This document shows, one piece after another, positions 1 through 31,394 of a stretch of DNA of 64,000 bases (position 1 is the first letter of the stretch; each line of letters begins with the position of its first letter). The position numbers and the translations under genes were made by a program. The notes beneath the pieces are model-generated. The model was not told where the DNA came from. It did not search any database and was given only the letters and a program-made list of their open reading frames with translations. This DNA comes from Liolophura sinensis (taxonomy: Eukaryota; Mollusca; Polyplacophora; Chitonida; Chitonidae): positions 10,463,717-10,527,716 of the forward strand of contig NC_088305.1 in assembly GCF_032854445.1 (NCBI RefSeq), given 5' to 3'.

Positions 1-138
1 CCCACCATTTACCTACAGCCCGGTCCCACGTCCCACCTCACTACAGCCACGTCACCCTGTTTCCCTACAGCCTGGTTCCACTGGTCCTACTGCCTGGTCC
101 CACGTCCACCCTTTCTTCAACCTGTCCCACTGTTGTCC
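1..138. other. C-rich imperfect repeats downstream of the CROT stop codon
   Basis: The motifs CCCTACAGCC and GGTCCCAC recur several times in the 138 bases beyond the CROT stop codon, so this is probably a simple repeat in the 3' untranslated region. No coding potential is seen, and any polyadenylation signal lies outside the window. Confidence 0.5.
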
Positions 139-19091
<18,953 letters not shown>

Positions 19092-19332
19092 CTTAATTTC
19101 TTAAGCCTCTGCAATGAAAAGGAATAAACATAATTTAGCATAGGTCACAATAAATACATATATATACCGCTTAATATACGAATATGCTCTACAGTATGTA
19201 CGCGTATAGCATTTTATTGTCAATGCAACCCACGTTCCTGTATACTCACCAAAAATATAAACGCGCGAAGCGGGCTTAGATTTAGGTTGTCTCTCCACGT
19301 GACGACACCAGCTCGTATGAGTACGTTTTGTT

Positions 19333-19619
19333 CCCTTTTATTTATTTATTTATTTATTTATCTATCTATTTGAAGGTTGTTTTACGTCATACCCAAGAAT
19401 ATTTCACTTATACGACGGCGGGCAGCATTATGGTGGGAGGAAACCGGGCACAGCCCGGTGGAAACCCACGACTATCCGCAGGTTAGACCTACCCACGTAC
19501 GGCCGGAGAGGAAGCCAGCATGAGCTGGACTTGAACTCAAAGCGACCCCATTGGTGAGAGGCTCCAAGGTCATTTCGCTGCGCTATAGTGCGCTAACCAA
19601 CTGAGCCAAGGAGGCCCCT
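19333..19619 (-). repeat. SINE group A, near full length
   Basis: An (ATTT)n tail, then TACCCAAGAATATTTCACTT, GGTGGGAGGAAACCGGGCAC and a head ending CTGAGCCAAGGAGGCCCC, all reversed. It lies about 225 bp upstream of the CROT 5' untranslated segment. Confidence 0.88.
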
Positions 19620-20516
19620 TTGTGCCCTTCTAAATACATGTTTCGTGAAAGATATAAAGCTTTTAAAATATATTTTAGTCTAAAGGTCGTATATTAACGT
19701 TAAAAGAATATCGAAAATGTTCAGAATAACCTAAAGCAAATAACTCTAACGCTCTCACACTTCAGTGAAGCGTCAGGCCGCGTGGCTGCGACTCTAAGTC
19801 TACTTTAAAGCCTGATTGAAGAGACGAGTGCAGCGTGACCTACTTAATGTATGAACTGAGTGTGGCAGTGAGTTGTGTCAACGTTGGCCATAAAGCAATG
19901 CGCCCTCGGCACGTACTTTCCTCGGTTTACAGGCTTATTTTAACGCTAGCCTCACGAAAACTTACCCGTACACCATTCAGTTTCCGATTAATGCATGCAA
20001 CACTGCTTATTGTTCTAGATGCAAGGTTATCTAGCCGAGGTCTCTCCGCTGCCCGGCCCAGCACACGGCTGTCCCCGATTTTAAACTTTCCCAGTCAGTT
20101 TGACCTCGCACAAAACCAGACTTTACAACTTGCTATCAAAGTCCGCGCAGTGGTCCGGCAAGTATCAAAGTGTAGTCAGCGCGAGGCCGTGAAATAGTTT
20201 ACCCACAAGGCGTCATTGCAAAAGTCAGATCTAACAATACTAAAATACATAACATGTACACGTCGACCTTCGGCAGGTACTTGACAAACTCTCCGACAAG
20301 AAGTCTCCGCCAAAACATCCAGAATTTGATTCGAACACGCGACCTCATATAGGTAAAAGGCCGTAGAGCATGATTCAAAACAAAGTCATATAATTTTTAA
20401 GACTTTAATAGTGCTAGTTTTCGTAAACATTCTTAACATTTTTTAAACATTGTCTTTCTAGGTTTGAATAGCAGTCGCACCAAAATAATATAGGCACTTT
20501 TGTCAGATGCTTGAGG

Positions 20517-20789
20517 GAGGCCTCCTTGGCTCAGTTGGTTAGCGCACTAGCGCTGAGTAATGACCCAGCAGCCTCTCACCAATGTGGTAGCCGTGAGTTG
20601 AAGTCCAGCTCATGCTGCCTTCCTCTCCGGCCGTACGTGGGAAGATGTGTCAGCAACCTGCGGATGGTCGTGGGTTTCCCCCGGGCTCTGCCCGGTTTCA
20701 TCCCACCATAATGCTGCCCGCCGTCGTATAAGTGAAATATTCTTGAGTACGGCGTAAAACACCAATCAAATAAATAGATAAATAAATTT
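20517..20789 (+). repeat. SINE group A, near full length
   Basis: Begins GAGGCCTCCTTGGCTCAGTT and ends CACCAATCAAATAAATAGAT. It abuts a second copy tail-to-tail, giving an inverted pair that could fold back. Confidence 0.9.
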
Positions 20790-20945
20790 TATTGGTGTTT
20801 TACGCCGTACTCAAGACTATTTCACTTATTTGACGGCGGCCAGCATTATGGTGGGAGGAAACTGGGCAGAGACTTGAGTTCCCAGCCGCCGCATTGATGG
20901 GAGGCTTCAGGATCATTCCGCCGTGCTGGCATGCTGATCTTCTTG
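20790..20945 (-). repeat. SINE group A, truncated, tail-to-tail with the previous copy
   Basis: Starts TATTGGTGTTTTACGCCGTA and runs to GAGGCTTCAGGATCATTCCG with an internal deletion after the GGAGGAAACTGGGCAGAG block. The head is mostly lost. Confidence 0.8.
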
Positions 20946-21082
20946 ACACGGTACTAGAACAGCAAGTGACACTGTAATCTCCTGTTGATCATAAACCATC
21001 ATAATGTGTCATGAATAGGGGACAAAAAGAACACAAAAAAATAGCGTTTATTTCAAAACTGCCCTTTACGTCTCAACGGATG

Positions 21083-21138
21083 GAAATATTCTTGAGTACG
21101 GCGTAAAACACCAATCAAATAAATAAATAAATAAATCA
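21083..21138 (+). repeat. SINE group A, tail fragment
   Basis: Only the last 55 bp of the element remain: GAAATATTCTTGAGTACGGC through an (AAAT)n tail. A head-less tail like this fits either heavy 5' truncation or a recombination scar. Confidence 0.75.
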
Positions 21139-21691
21139 GATGTCTGAGAAACTTTTTGACGTAGAGTCACAGCCGAAACAGGGAGAGCTGGATTCGAGCA
21201 ACTGGTTGGTCAACGGCCTGTTATTTGCAGCGAGTAAGAGCTTTATCATCTGTGTTCGCGATGCCCCCTGAAAGACCGCAAGTGAGTGATTGTGGTTCCA
21301 GCGAAAGCGGTAGATCCTGGTTCAAATACGGGTCAGGTCATTTTGAAGACTTCAAAAATGACGGTATTCATTGTTTTATGTTGAAGTTTCGGAACATTGT
21401 TTTTCTAGTTCTCAAAATCTTTAGACTTTGTTATAGCAACAGCAGTACCAAACTAACGCGATGGCTGTTTTAGAACGTTCTCTGATTGTTTGGGCTGGAC
21501 ACACAGGTCTCATTTCACCTTGAGCGTCAAACAATCAATTAATCTCAATCAACTTCAATCAATCAATATTTCCGGCTTTCGCTAATCCTATATGTAATGA
21601 TTCATGACTTATGCAAATGGTGCTATCGTCTGTACATGATAAACACCCATAGTCAAATGCCGATAATACAAGGCAACAACGGATTAGTTAC

Positions 21692-21961
21692 ATTTATTTA
21701 TTTATTTGATTGGTGTTTTACGCCGTACTCAAGAATATTTCACCATATGAACGACGGCGGCCAGCAATATGGTGGGAGGAAATCGGACAGAGCCCGGGTG
21801 AAACCCACGACCATCTGCAAGTTGCTGCAAGACCTTTTCCACTTACGGCCTAAGAGGAAGCCAGCATGAGCTGGACTTGAACTCAGAGCCACCACATTGG
21901 TGAGAGCTCCTGGGTCATCACGCTGCGCTATCGCGCTAACCAACTGAGCCACGGAGGCCCC
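21692..21961 (-). repeat. SINE group A, near full length
   Basis: (ATTT)n tail, TTGATTGGTGTTTTACGCCG, a GGTGGGAGGAAATCGGACAG block, and a head ending CTGAGCCACGGAGGCCCC, all in reverse orientation. It is one of the best-preserved copies in the window. Confidence 0.9.
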
Positions 21962-22112
21962 TCAGAATAGCTACAAGTACAATGATCATCAATATGGAAA
22001 AAGATTACATGCAACCATTATTTGGGCATGTCATTTATTTACCACTCGAGAACAGAAGAGGACAATAAACAAGGGGAAACCATGACCATGTACAGGACCA
22101 CATCATGATGTC

Positions 22113-22370
22113 CCATCAGTATATGATGATGCCCCATTCAGTATATGATGATGCCCCATTCAGTATATGATGATGCCCCATTCAGTATATGATGATGCCC
22201 CATTCAGTATATGATGATGCCCCATCAGTATATGATGATGCCCCATTCAGTATATGATGATGCCCCATTCACAATATGATGATGCCCCATTCAGTATATG
22301 ATGATGCCCCATCAGTATATGATGATGTCCCATTCACTATATGATGATGCCCCATTCCGTATATTCGTTT
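22113..22370. repeat. 22-bp minisatellite
   Basis: About 12 copies of CAGTATATGATGATGCCCCA plus TT. Some units lack one T, so copies are 21 or 22 bp. It lies between CROT and SDR1. Confidence 0.92.
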
Positions 22371-23458
22371 TTCTGTCGAACTTCCTGCCTAATTACATGA
22401 AATTCAGACGAAAGTGTGCGAAAAGTTAGTTGCAAACTAAATTTCAATATTTTTTTTTTCGATTTTTATTTTCACAAAAAAAGATACTTCAAAATAACTT
22501 TTGTATGGTGGGTTCTTGGGACATATTTTAGGCATATATTGTTCATGTTTGCACTAGAATTTGATCTTTTAAGCTGATAAATGTGTTCAACCTGGATTTT
22601 GCTTATATTTATACTTTTAATATATTCATATTTATTATCATAATTATCATAATAATCTTAAATGCATGTGTTAGAATATAAACAACAAATTCATATCCAA
22701 ATAATATAAGTAGATATGCATCATATCGTTATTTAGAACATTATTATGCAAAAACGATACACACCAAGAGATGGTCCCAAATACCCACCATACCAAAACT
22801 TTTCTAATACTCCTTCCTCCTGAAAGAAAAAAAAAAGCAAGAAACAATATTGAAAGCCACATTAACTCTTCACACTTTATGAAATTAGATAGGACGATAT
22901 TTGCCAATAAGTTTGCATGCTCTTTCATTTGTTTTGGCATCATTTTTCTGTTTTCTTCTCCTTTAGGAGTTGCACTTTAGCAAGACGGACTGATTAAGCA
23001 GGCGTGTCTCTAAACAGCCTGTAGCATAAAATGTCTATATCGCCAAGGAAAAAAAAACATCACGCAAATATTCAGCAACAAAAAATAAAGTTACAGCTAA
23101 AGAGATGAGTGTACACTCAAAGAAATATATGTAAAGCTGTAGTGGTGCTAGAATAATGTATTCCTTCATCAACGGTGTCATATTCAACAAAATATCATGT
23201 TAGTGCACGTAACTCGACGATAAGGTAACACAATACAGAATACATTCTAACGTAACACACAACAGACTTTCTGTTAAATTTAAAGTTAAATTTATTTAAA
23301 AAAATTTTTTTTTTTTTTAGCGTACTTAACTCGACGGTAAATCAACACAATGCACCAGCACCAGGTACGTTATTTCGTATTTACACCACCTGTCTAAATC
23401 GTAAAATCGATACACAGGAGATTGAAGCATTCCCCGAAATGAACTGCGCGGTACATTG

Positions 23459-26400
23459 TCAGTGATCCGATCTCCTGTGCGCAGCTAGCTTGGGTAGAAA
23501 TCCAGAGACATAATACTTCTGAAGCCATGTAGGCATTGCCCAAGGTAAAATCCTCCGGACGATGGTCCCTATCGATCCGACCAGGTATCGGTCCCGGGGG
23601 TACATTGACACTAAGGCATCTACATACGCATCCACCACTAGATAGATCTTGTCAGAGACACCTGGTCTACTAAACGCCTCCAACACTAAAACAGGCACAA
23701 AACAAAGGCAAATGATTTTCATTTATTTATTTATTTATTTATCTATTGTTTGTTTGTTGCTTCACGCCTTAAATATCAAATGAGCAATCAAATAAATTAA
23801 AACCCGGCGCTGGTTCAAAGCCGGCTTTGGGCTGGGAATTTGTAGATTCCGCCGCTGTCACTGCGGGTATAGGGCCTTAATAAATAAATTAATTAATTAA
23901 TTAATTTTTATTCACGGAGTATTGAGGTAAAACCGACATATTTAATTAATAAATTAATTAATTTAATTAATTAACTGGCCGCCATCGTATAATTAATTAC
24001 GATGACAATCAGTTAATTTAATTTAAATCATTTTAATTAATTAATTAAATACGTCGACTTCAGGACAACCGTGTCACAACAAGATATCGTCGCCATGTGA
24101 GTAAAACAAAGCTGAAAGCGATGTTAAAATCAAATGAGCCTCTACAAAAACATTGTCCGTTTATTCTTGACCTCCGACTTACATCTTGCAGGATAGTCGT
24201 CCCCATACAGCGCCTTCACGTCCTCGTCCGCTCGGTTGAACACTACTTCAAGTAAATCTGTCTGCCAATTCTTATTGTTCATGTTGGTACTGAACCCATC
24301 CGGCTTTATCAAATGTACTGTGACACCGTACAACTGAGTTTCGACTCTGTTACGACAGAAGAGAAGAAAACATTTAGACATAACTATTCTCAGCTTAAAT
24401 ATTTAAAAATAATGTAATCGATAAAGAAATTCATAACTGACAAATAAATTCATAATAATAAATGATAATTTTCCTCTGCCACATGATTTCTTTTGTTGTA
24501 CAAGAAGCATCCTAAAGTAGTATATGTATGAATACTTTGGGTTTTATGTCGTAAATAAAAAAATCTCAGCCATATAAAGGCGAGGAGTTATTAGGTGTGT
24601 GTACATGTCCTGTGCAGGGCACTGAAATATCATGCCACAGACACAACGCCCAGTCATATTATACTGACACCGGGCCAACCGGTCCTGTTTTCTTCCTCTA
24701 ATCTCCCAGTGCTGAGCGCCACGCGAGGTATCAACAAATATCATTTATACACTCTATGGTTAGACCCGACCCGGGTTTGATCTCAGGTCTCAAGACGCGG
24801 ACTACTACGCCACCGAAGTGGTCATGGTCCTAAAATATTAGCTATCCTTAACTGCATGCCTACGCTGAGACTGTTGCCCTTATATTTTACATCTTCATCA
24901 TGTTTCCCTGACCATTTACAAGGGTAAAAAAAATATTAGACTAAATGCGTATAAGCAAAACTGAAAAAATGATGTGTATATGCAGTGATAATGTATCCCG
25001 CAGAAATTTAAAAAAAAAACATAACAATATATTATTGGGATGTTGCACAACCCAGATATTGCAGCTCAAAGTAAACAAAATCGTGCAGTTTTAACCAATC
25101 AGGCACGAGTTATTCCTGTAACCCGACGACGCAGATGTTTCCGCTGCCTTTTAAGCACATGAGTCGATCTCTACATTTCGCTTTATACCACTGCAACCAC
25201 TGGTAAATTTTGTACAGAAATGTTGAACAACGCCGAGGTCACTGAGGTCACGCTGATAAGACAGGAAGTGATGTCAGAAAACACAATCAATCCGTCTCAA
25301 CCTTTGTCCCTGACAATACTTTATACACATTCAATCTCTTTATCTGCAGAATATGTACAACATGATTCTGTCCTAATCCTGAAATAATTTTGTTGTTGAA
25401 TGTTGATTAAATAGTTCCGCGACAGGACACACGTGATGAAGTCTAAACTGTGCGTCTTGCAGGGTTCCAAAGGTCAATCTTATCTAATGGTGGCAGTGAT
25501 GTAAAGCGAAAGGTAGAAAGCGATTCATGCGTTGTAAGGAGTATGTGTATGTACGTGCGACAACATCGTGTTTACATCTGCTGTAAAATGGCGTATCCCC
25601 TGGCCTCGTAAGTATAACTCATTAAAATTTGATTTATAGAGTTACTAAGCAAATTTCTCTGCCGAAATTTTCTGCCGAAAAAACTCAGATTATATCATTT
25701 GCTCTCTTTTCTTTTAAATTGTTCCTGTAAGAAGGTTACTCCACCTGCTCAATAATTTCATATTTGAATTACATGATCATGAGTGTGATTGGTCAGATCT
25801 TGGACGTGAAGACAGCTTGTCCAGTGAAATGGACGCTCTAATTTTAAATCCTGTTTCTGCAAATTTCTAGGATTTCTTGTTATCCGGATCAAGAAATTTC
25901 GTTTTCGTCAACAATGTAGTTGGTGTTCACTGGGCTTTAGGCTGTGGCAAGTAACTGGCGAAGTCCTTGCAATAAACTGACAAAGTTTGGGATGTAGCTG
26001 ACACAATTTTGACAAGTAACTGACAAACTTTTGGCAATTATCTAACAAACTATTGGCAAGTATCTGGTTAAATTTTTGGCAAGTAATTAGCCAACTTTCA
26101 CAACAAGGCAACTTTAGGGATCCTTCTCCTACTTAGAACACGATGCGATTTTGTAGTAACGACTCGTCGAATTCAACAAATCGTACCGTATAAACTCGGC
26201 TTATGGAACAGAGCTGATCCTATTTTCACTCTTTTGACGAGTTCAAATCGCATCTTGTGAGCGCGGATTCAAACAACAGCGATTTATTTACTTACTCCTA
26301 CTCATGATTTTTCACTTTTACGACGGCGGCCAGCGTTGTGAAGTGAAACCCATGACCATCTGCGGGTCGCTGACATACCAAAACAGCTATGAGGGCTTGT

Positions 26401-28540
26401 TGTCAACAGCGACCCGAGAGCAGTGACGACTGCGGGGAAATTGTGATGGTTTCTTTTCTTACCCCGAAACATTTGTAGTTCAGTCTGACTGTAGCACTTT
26501 ATGCCTTAATTCGCACGATGCGATTTGTCATATTGAATAAAAATAGGATGTTCTGTGGATGATAAATAATATGCAAGAAATATGAACAGTTTCTGATACC
26601 TTAGAACATCTGAAAAAACCTCCACAGCGTGTTTGGAGATGCAATAGGGCAGTACAAGGGGGAAAGGAACAGATGCTACGATACTGGACATGTTGATGAC
26701 CCGCCCTCTTGCCTGGCGGATCAGCGGCAAGAACATCCGGGTCATCTCTACAGTGCCGAAAAAATTCACCTCCAGTGTCCTCTTGTAATCTTCCTTCCTA
26801 AGCCATTCAGCCATGCCAATACTGTCCAGGATGCCAGCGTTGTTCACCAGTCCCCACAACCCTGTATGGGAAGAAACGGTAACAATTGTTTGCTTAATTT
26901 GTATGTTTATTTATGTAATGTTCACCCATAAGACCTCTGCTCAGGTGACTAAAGCGCTGGCTCAGCGGCTCACATGGCGTTTTATTATGACGCCACGTGT
27001 TCGGGAGTTTTGACTCAAGAATATTTTTCTTATGTGACGTCGGTCAGGTTTTTATTGGTGGAGTGCCCCTCACAAAACTCCTGACTTGAAGCCACAGCCG
27101 TTACAGCCAGAACTGGGTTCGAACGCGCCACCTCATATAATCGGCCATCTAGACCGCACAGTTTCATCGAGCCCGCGGATTAGTGGTTTGGGGTAAAAGT
27201 TTTACAAGTGAGCATTACCACAATCCCCTTCAAAAATAAATAAATAAATAAATAAAAAAATAAATAAATAAATAAATTCTTCTATTTTAGTAAATGGAAT
27301 AACAATTATGTTTTGCATAGGATTATAATGATCGTCATTTCCCTGAGATATTTTAAAGGCTGTTACATATGTTTCGAAATAGTGACTCTCATACACTGAG
27401 AGAAGAGACCCCTTTCTTAAGCTACGCCACAACTTCGTTTCATTTTCTGTTCATTAAACAGAATCCTTTTGCACACTTTAAGGTAGTTCATTCCTTTATG
27501 CTTCCTACAACACACTTAAACCAGTTAGACGAATATGAATGTTGTCTAACTCAAACTAACCAAAAGAACACATTTTCGTGTGCTAGACATAATGCTCAGT
27601 ATTCATGTCTGGTGCTCGTTTTAAGAAGCAACGCGGACATGCGCATGGCGGAACGCGCATGGCGGAACTTCCATGGCAGCACGGGGTTAAGACAAGTATC
27701 ACCAGCGTACATGTGTTAATTGTGCTTCACGCTGCGTGACGACAGCTTTGTAAAACTTGTGCTAGACATAATGCTCATTATTCAAGTCTGGTGCTCGTTT
27801 TAAGAAGCAACGCGGACATGCGCATGGCGGAACACGCATGGCGGAGCTTCCATGGCAGCACAGGGTTAAGACAAGTATCATCAGCGTACATGTGTTAATT
27901 GTGCTTCACGCTGAGTGACGACAGCTTTGTAAAACTTGTTTTACAATTTGTTTTATACGGAACTGATTTTAAAGCAGCGATTCTTGTTGATTTCATCACG
28001 TTTCATTTGTATTCACCCACATTTCAGAAATTCATGCGACGTTTTGCTTAGTTATGGTGCAAACAAAGTCGAAGTTGAATCTATTTGCATGTTATACAAA
28101 ATAATATTCGTTTCTAGTGATTCCAATTTAATGCGGGGAAATGGAACACACGGTAGTAAAATATTTTGTTCAATTAACGGATAATTACAGGGGATGCATG
28201 CGTTTTCTCCAAGTTTACCTTTTCCCGTTGGCAGACGCTCACGAACAAGTTTGAGGGCTTCTTCTATACTCTTCTCATTGGATATATCAAGTGGAACGGT
28301 AACCAGTCGGCTAGACGTTTTCTTCCGGAGATCTTCTTCTCCGTTTTTCGTCAGACATCCCGCGTACACGTGAAATCCCATTTCATCCAGTCGAATCGCG
28401 AGAAGGTTACCGAATCCAGAGTCACATCCGGTAACAAAAACATGTCGGTTGGGAAAGTCAGAGATTTTTTGTCGGCGTCTGTATGAGTAGACTAGAATGC
28501 ATACAATGACAATCACGATCATTAGTATTATCATCTCCAT
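23459..28540 (-). CDS. SDR1: membrane-anchored retinol / 17-beta-hydroxysteroid dehydrogenase-like SDR
   Basis: A short-chain dehydrogenase of the SDR9C type (RDH, HSD17B6, BDH1 relatives) that oxidises or reduces retinoids, steroids or similar alcohols with NAD(P). Coding exons: 28540-28219, 26861-26600, 24346-24183, 23685-23459. Phases join to 975 nt, or 324 aa, the family's usual length. Residues 2-18 are a hydrophobic N-terminal anchor followed by RRR, which suggests an ER membrane enzyme. TGCDSGFG (37-44) is the cofactor loop, VNNAG (113-117) the structural motif, Ser167 with Tyr180 and Lys184 (YCISK) the active site. The first exon follows a TTTTTCTGCAG acceptor at 28552, so the 5' untranslated region has an upstream exon not located here. 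SDR2 at 60498-63938 is its paralogue. Substrate cannot be read from sequence. Confidence 0.92.
23881..24060. repeat. (TTAA)n-rich tract in SDR1 intron 3
   Basis: Many TTAATTAATTAAT blocks in both phases, with a remnant of the SINE words CTGGCCGCCATCGTATAA at 23975. It lies between exons 3 and 4 of SDR1. Confidence 0.8.
24545..24830 (-). repeat. SINE group C copy in SDR1 intron 2
   Basis: It shares ATACTGACACCGGGCCAACC and GAGCGCCACGCGAGGTATCA with other group C copies. On the minus strand the head keeps GTGGCGTAGTAGTCCGCGTC and a GAGATCAAACCCGG B-box-like motif. Confidence 0.65.
25950..26100. repeat. degenerate 20-25 bp minisatellite in SDR1 intron 2
   Basis: Repeats of GGCAAGTAACTG and ACAAACTTTTGGCAA-like units, about six copies. 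It has no recognised role. Confidence 0.65.
27230..27278. repeat. (AAAT)n microsatellite in SDR1 intron 1
   Basis: A simple AAATAAATAAAT run. No SINE body is attached on either side, so it may be an orphan tail. Confidence 0.75.
27581..27938. repeat. 179-bp tandem duplication in SDR1 intron 1
   Basis: Two nearly identical adjacent copies beginning TGCTAGACATAATGCTCA. Each holds a doubled GCGCATGGCGGAAC-like core, and the copies differ at only a few positions. The similarity implies a recent duplication. Open frames across it look like chance. Confidence 0.88.
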
Positions 28541-29427
28541 GATGCTGCGCTCTGCAGAAAAAGGAAAAATCACTTTTACGTCACAATGATTAAACAAAAC
28601 TGTCGGACAGAGGTATTTTCATCTCCTGACACAAAATAAATTTAATAACTTACAAGTGGAAGAGACCTTTTTTTCCCATTATAGTCTGTTTTTTTTAACT
28701 TGTCGCCTGTTTTCAGCCATCTGTAAAACAAGCCTAACGCGCAACCAAAACTACCGTTCGTTAGTGACACATATCACCAGAAGCTCTACAAATTCACATG
28801 TTGAGAATTAATTTTATTACAAAGAAAATGCAGTTAGAATACTTTTGTTTAATTCACAATGTTAAACTTCATAATCTTGTTTTCAACACCAAGAACTCAT
28901 TGCCTTGGGTGATGTCATAATTACTCAATTTTGGCATCACTGGTAGTAGGTACGTGTGATGCTATAGAGAGCTGAATATAGGCGACAAGTTAAAGAAACT
29001 AACTACAGTTTCATACATGTATAATATTGTTTTATATCAAGGGCTTTACACAGTAAAACTTATTTTCCAAAGGACAACAATTTTCACAGATGCTGAAATT
29101 ATTTCCACGGCAGTGACAATAATTCCCCGATAGGTATTGTATATTCGGAGAACGCCCAGCTGTCACTGACTGGGCTCCTACAAGTAGGGAAAACTTGAAT
29201 TTACAGCAGTCGCTGAGTTCCGATCAAATCTCGCGAGTCACGAGATTTTTAGAGTTCTGTACTGACAGATTGCGGGAAGGTCAATCACGCTACACCGTTC
29301 AGAGGTCAACACAATGAACACTTGAATGCGACCGCATTTATGTGATACTCCTAGGTCACTGCGTGGTTCTCTCGTGATATTTCAGAGGCGGCATGGATTC
29401 GCCATGCCACAAGAAGAAAAAGAAACA

Positions 29428-29430
<3 letters not shown>

Positions 29431-29498
<68 letters not shown>
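29431..29498. repeat. (TA)n microsatellite
   Basis: About 34 uninterrupted TA dinucleotides in the SDR1-ZP intergenic region. Confidence 0.97.
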
Positions 29499-29503
<5 letters not shown>

Positions 29504-29994
29504 TACCCTGTACATGGCTGAGACATGGTTGAGCAGTCAGTAACTCCGCCGCCAAGGGTTGACCCACTTATACTTCACACCGTCGTTTACCATACTAGTT
29601 ACATGCACATTAACATGCAACTCTGACATCTGCCAACACTATTCCAAGCTTCACCTCCTTACATTAATTTACTAATACTGCTCGAATTGCTGTTTTAAAT
29701 CACCAACCTGAGTCTCAGTCGTTAACCTCCGCTATGTTCTATACTCTTTCAAATCTGTGTGCACTGAAAACCGAATTGTTTTACGAGTAACTTTGACGAA
29801 ACGCCAACTAGTTGTGCTCAGGTAATAGTACGGCCACAGCCAACACGAAATGTTACCGGCGCGTCAGCGCACTCATGTATTTATACTTACACTGGCTTCC
29901 TGCTTTAGTCTGAGGTCAACAAACAGGTCTCGATGCCGAATATACTCCTCACTATGGAAGACGGATGCGACCACTCGCATTCTCTAGTCGCGTG

Positions 29995-30475
29995 TTTCAA
30001 TAACCCGCGGCTGGAGAACTCGAGAACGCCACAATAGCTAAAATCGCGCAAGATAATAACGTTTTCTTGTTTTCTCTAGCCTCTTATTCTCGCCATGTCA
30101 AAAACCCGCGGGTCGAGAACTCGAGAATAAATGGCGACAAAGACCCCAAGTTTTCGTCGAGTTCTCGAGTCTCGCGAGCGGCAAAGCACGGTTCCACGAC
30201 AAAATTATTACCAGTACTACTTTCTGTTATTTTCACGCAGTTTGTCAATAACCACGCGAGATTAGCAATAACATCGCACGGTTTTTACTAATCTCGCGTT
30301 CTCGAGTCCTCGACTAACATGTCCCGTCATGAAACCCGCGGGCCAAGAACACGAGAGTCGAGATTAGGAAAAACCGCGCGAGTTTTTTGTTATCCTCACG
30401 CGGTTTGTCAATAACCGCTCGAGAATAACCAAAAAAAATACATACGCGCGTTATTATCTCGCGCATATATGTATG
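29995..30475. repeat. CG-rich inverted repeats with CTCGCGAG/CTCGAG motifs
   Basis: AACCCGCGGGTCGAGAACTC, GGCCAAGAACACGAGAG, TCTCGAGTCTCGCGAG, CACGCAGTTTGTCAATAACC and CACGCGGTTTGTCAATAACC recur in direct and inverted order. The TCTCGCGAG density also fits a known promoter element class, but the reiterated pattern looks more like a decayed repeat. Confidence 0.6.
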
Positions 30476-31394
30476 CACTGTGTCTATACGGGTGATAGAA
30501 AGAGTTCATTCTGTCCATGCGCTGGCGCCACTGAAATACCTACTTAAAGACATTAGACATGATACTCCACATTATACTAAACAGTCCTGTTTCCTTGTCC
30601 CAACCTTTCAGTGAAAAACACGATCTTGGACAGGGAATTTTTTTGGCAGTTTGCTTTATATGTGGAGAAAACCGAAGCCTTTGATGTAAATCATCAAGTT
30701 ACTGATAAACTTTCTCAAAGGGTTGCGGTCGAAGAAAAGGTTATACCATAAGGTGGTCCCAAATACCCACCATAGAAACATTATTTTCAGATCTCCTTTT
30801 CTCGTAAAGGAAAAATCGGAAGAAATAAATTAAAACCACAATTACAAATTAAAGCTGTTACGTTCCTTACAGCGATACAGATGGCCAAGCATCAAGGCCC
30901 AACTGAATGTCAAATAAGAAAACACTATGAAAGTAATACACTGAACTGATTTGCCACGATCGGACAAATTAAGCTTAGGCACACACATAACGACGGATAG
31001 CTCGATTTAATTATCGAAGTACACATACAATGGACAATTCAACAAATTCAACCTGCATGTACAAACTGTAACAGTATTCACAAAAACAGGCACCATGGAG
31101 AAAAAGCATGACAAAAATGAAAAATGATCAACTGGGTTTGAACCCACACTACCAGATATCGTATAAAATGCGTCCATTGCTGAAGAGCGCCAGAGCGTCT
31201 TGCCCGTATTAGACCTTTGCGATCACCGCACCTGGTTAAGTATACGTACATTTCTGGTTGTGGATACATGATGTGCAATCACCCCCCACTGTAGTGTCCC
31301 ACCTGGTTTCCCTGGGCTCAAGTCAGTTTTAACAGCAGACGAGGACAGAGTGAGAGGAAATGCTAAGTGACAATAAAGATATGAAATTTTGGTC

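Larger units (their letters stand above)
19109..23458. other. CROT upstream region to SDR1 3' end: no convincing gene
   Basis: This interval must hold the CROT promoter and its noncoding first exon, but I cannot place them. It is mostly repeats: SINE group A copies, a minisatellite and poly-T/AT-rich tracts. A 120-codon open frame at 19835-20197 has no recognisable domain and is probably chance. Confidence 0.6.

Noticed and set aside
19835-20197. 120-codon plus-strand frame upstream of CROT
   Set aside because: No domain, signal peptide or splice context; amino-acid make-up looks random. It could overlap the CROT promoter region.
27369-27719. 116-codon plus-strand frame
   Set aside because: It crosses into the 179-bp duplication and lies antisense in SDR1 intron 1, with no homology I recognise.
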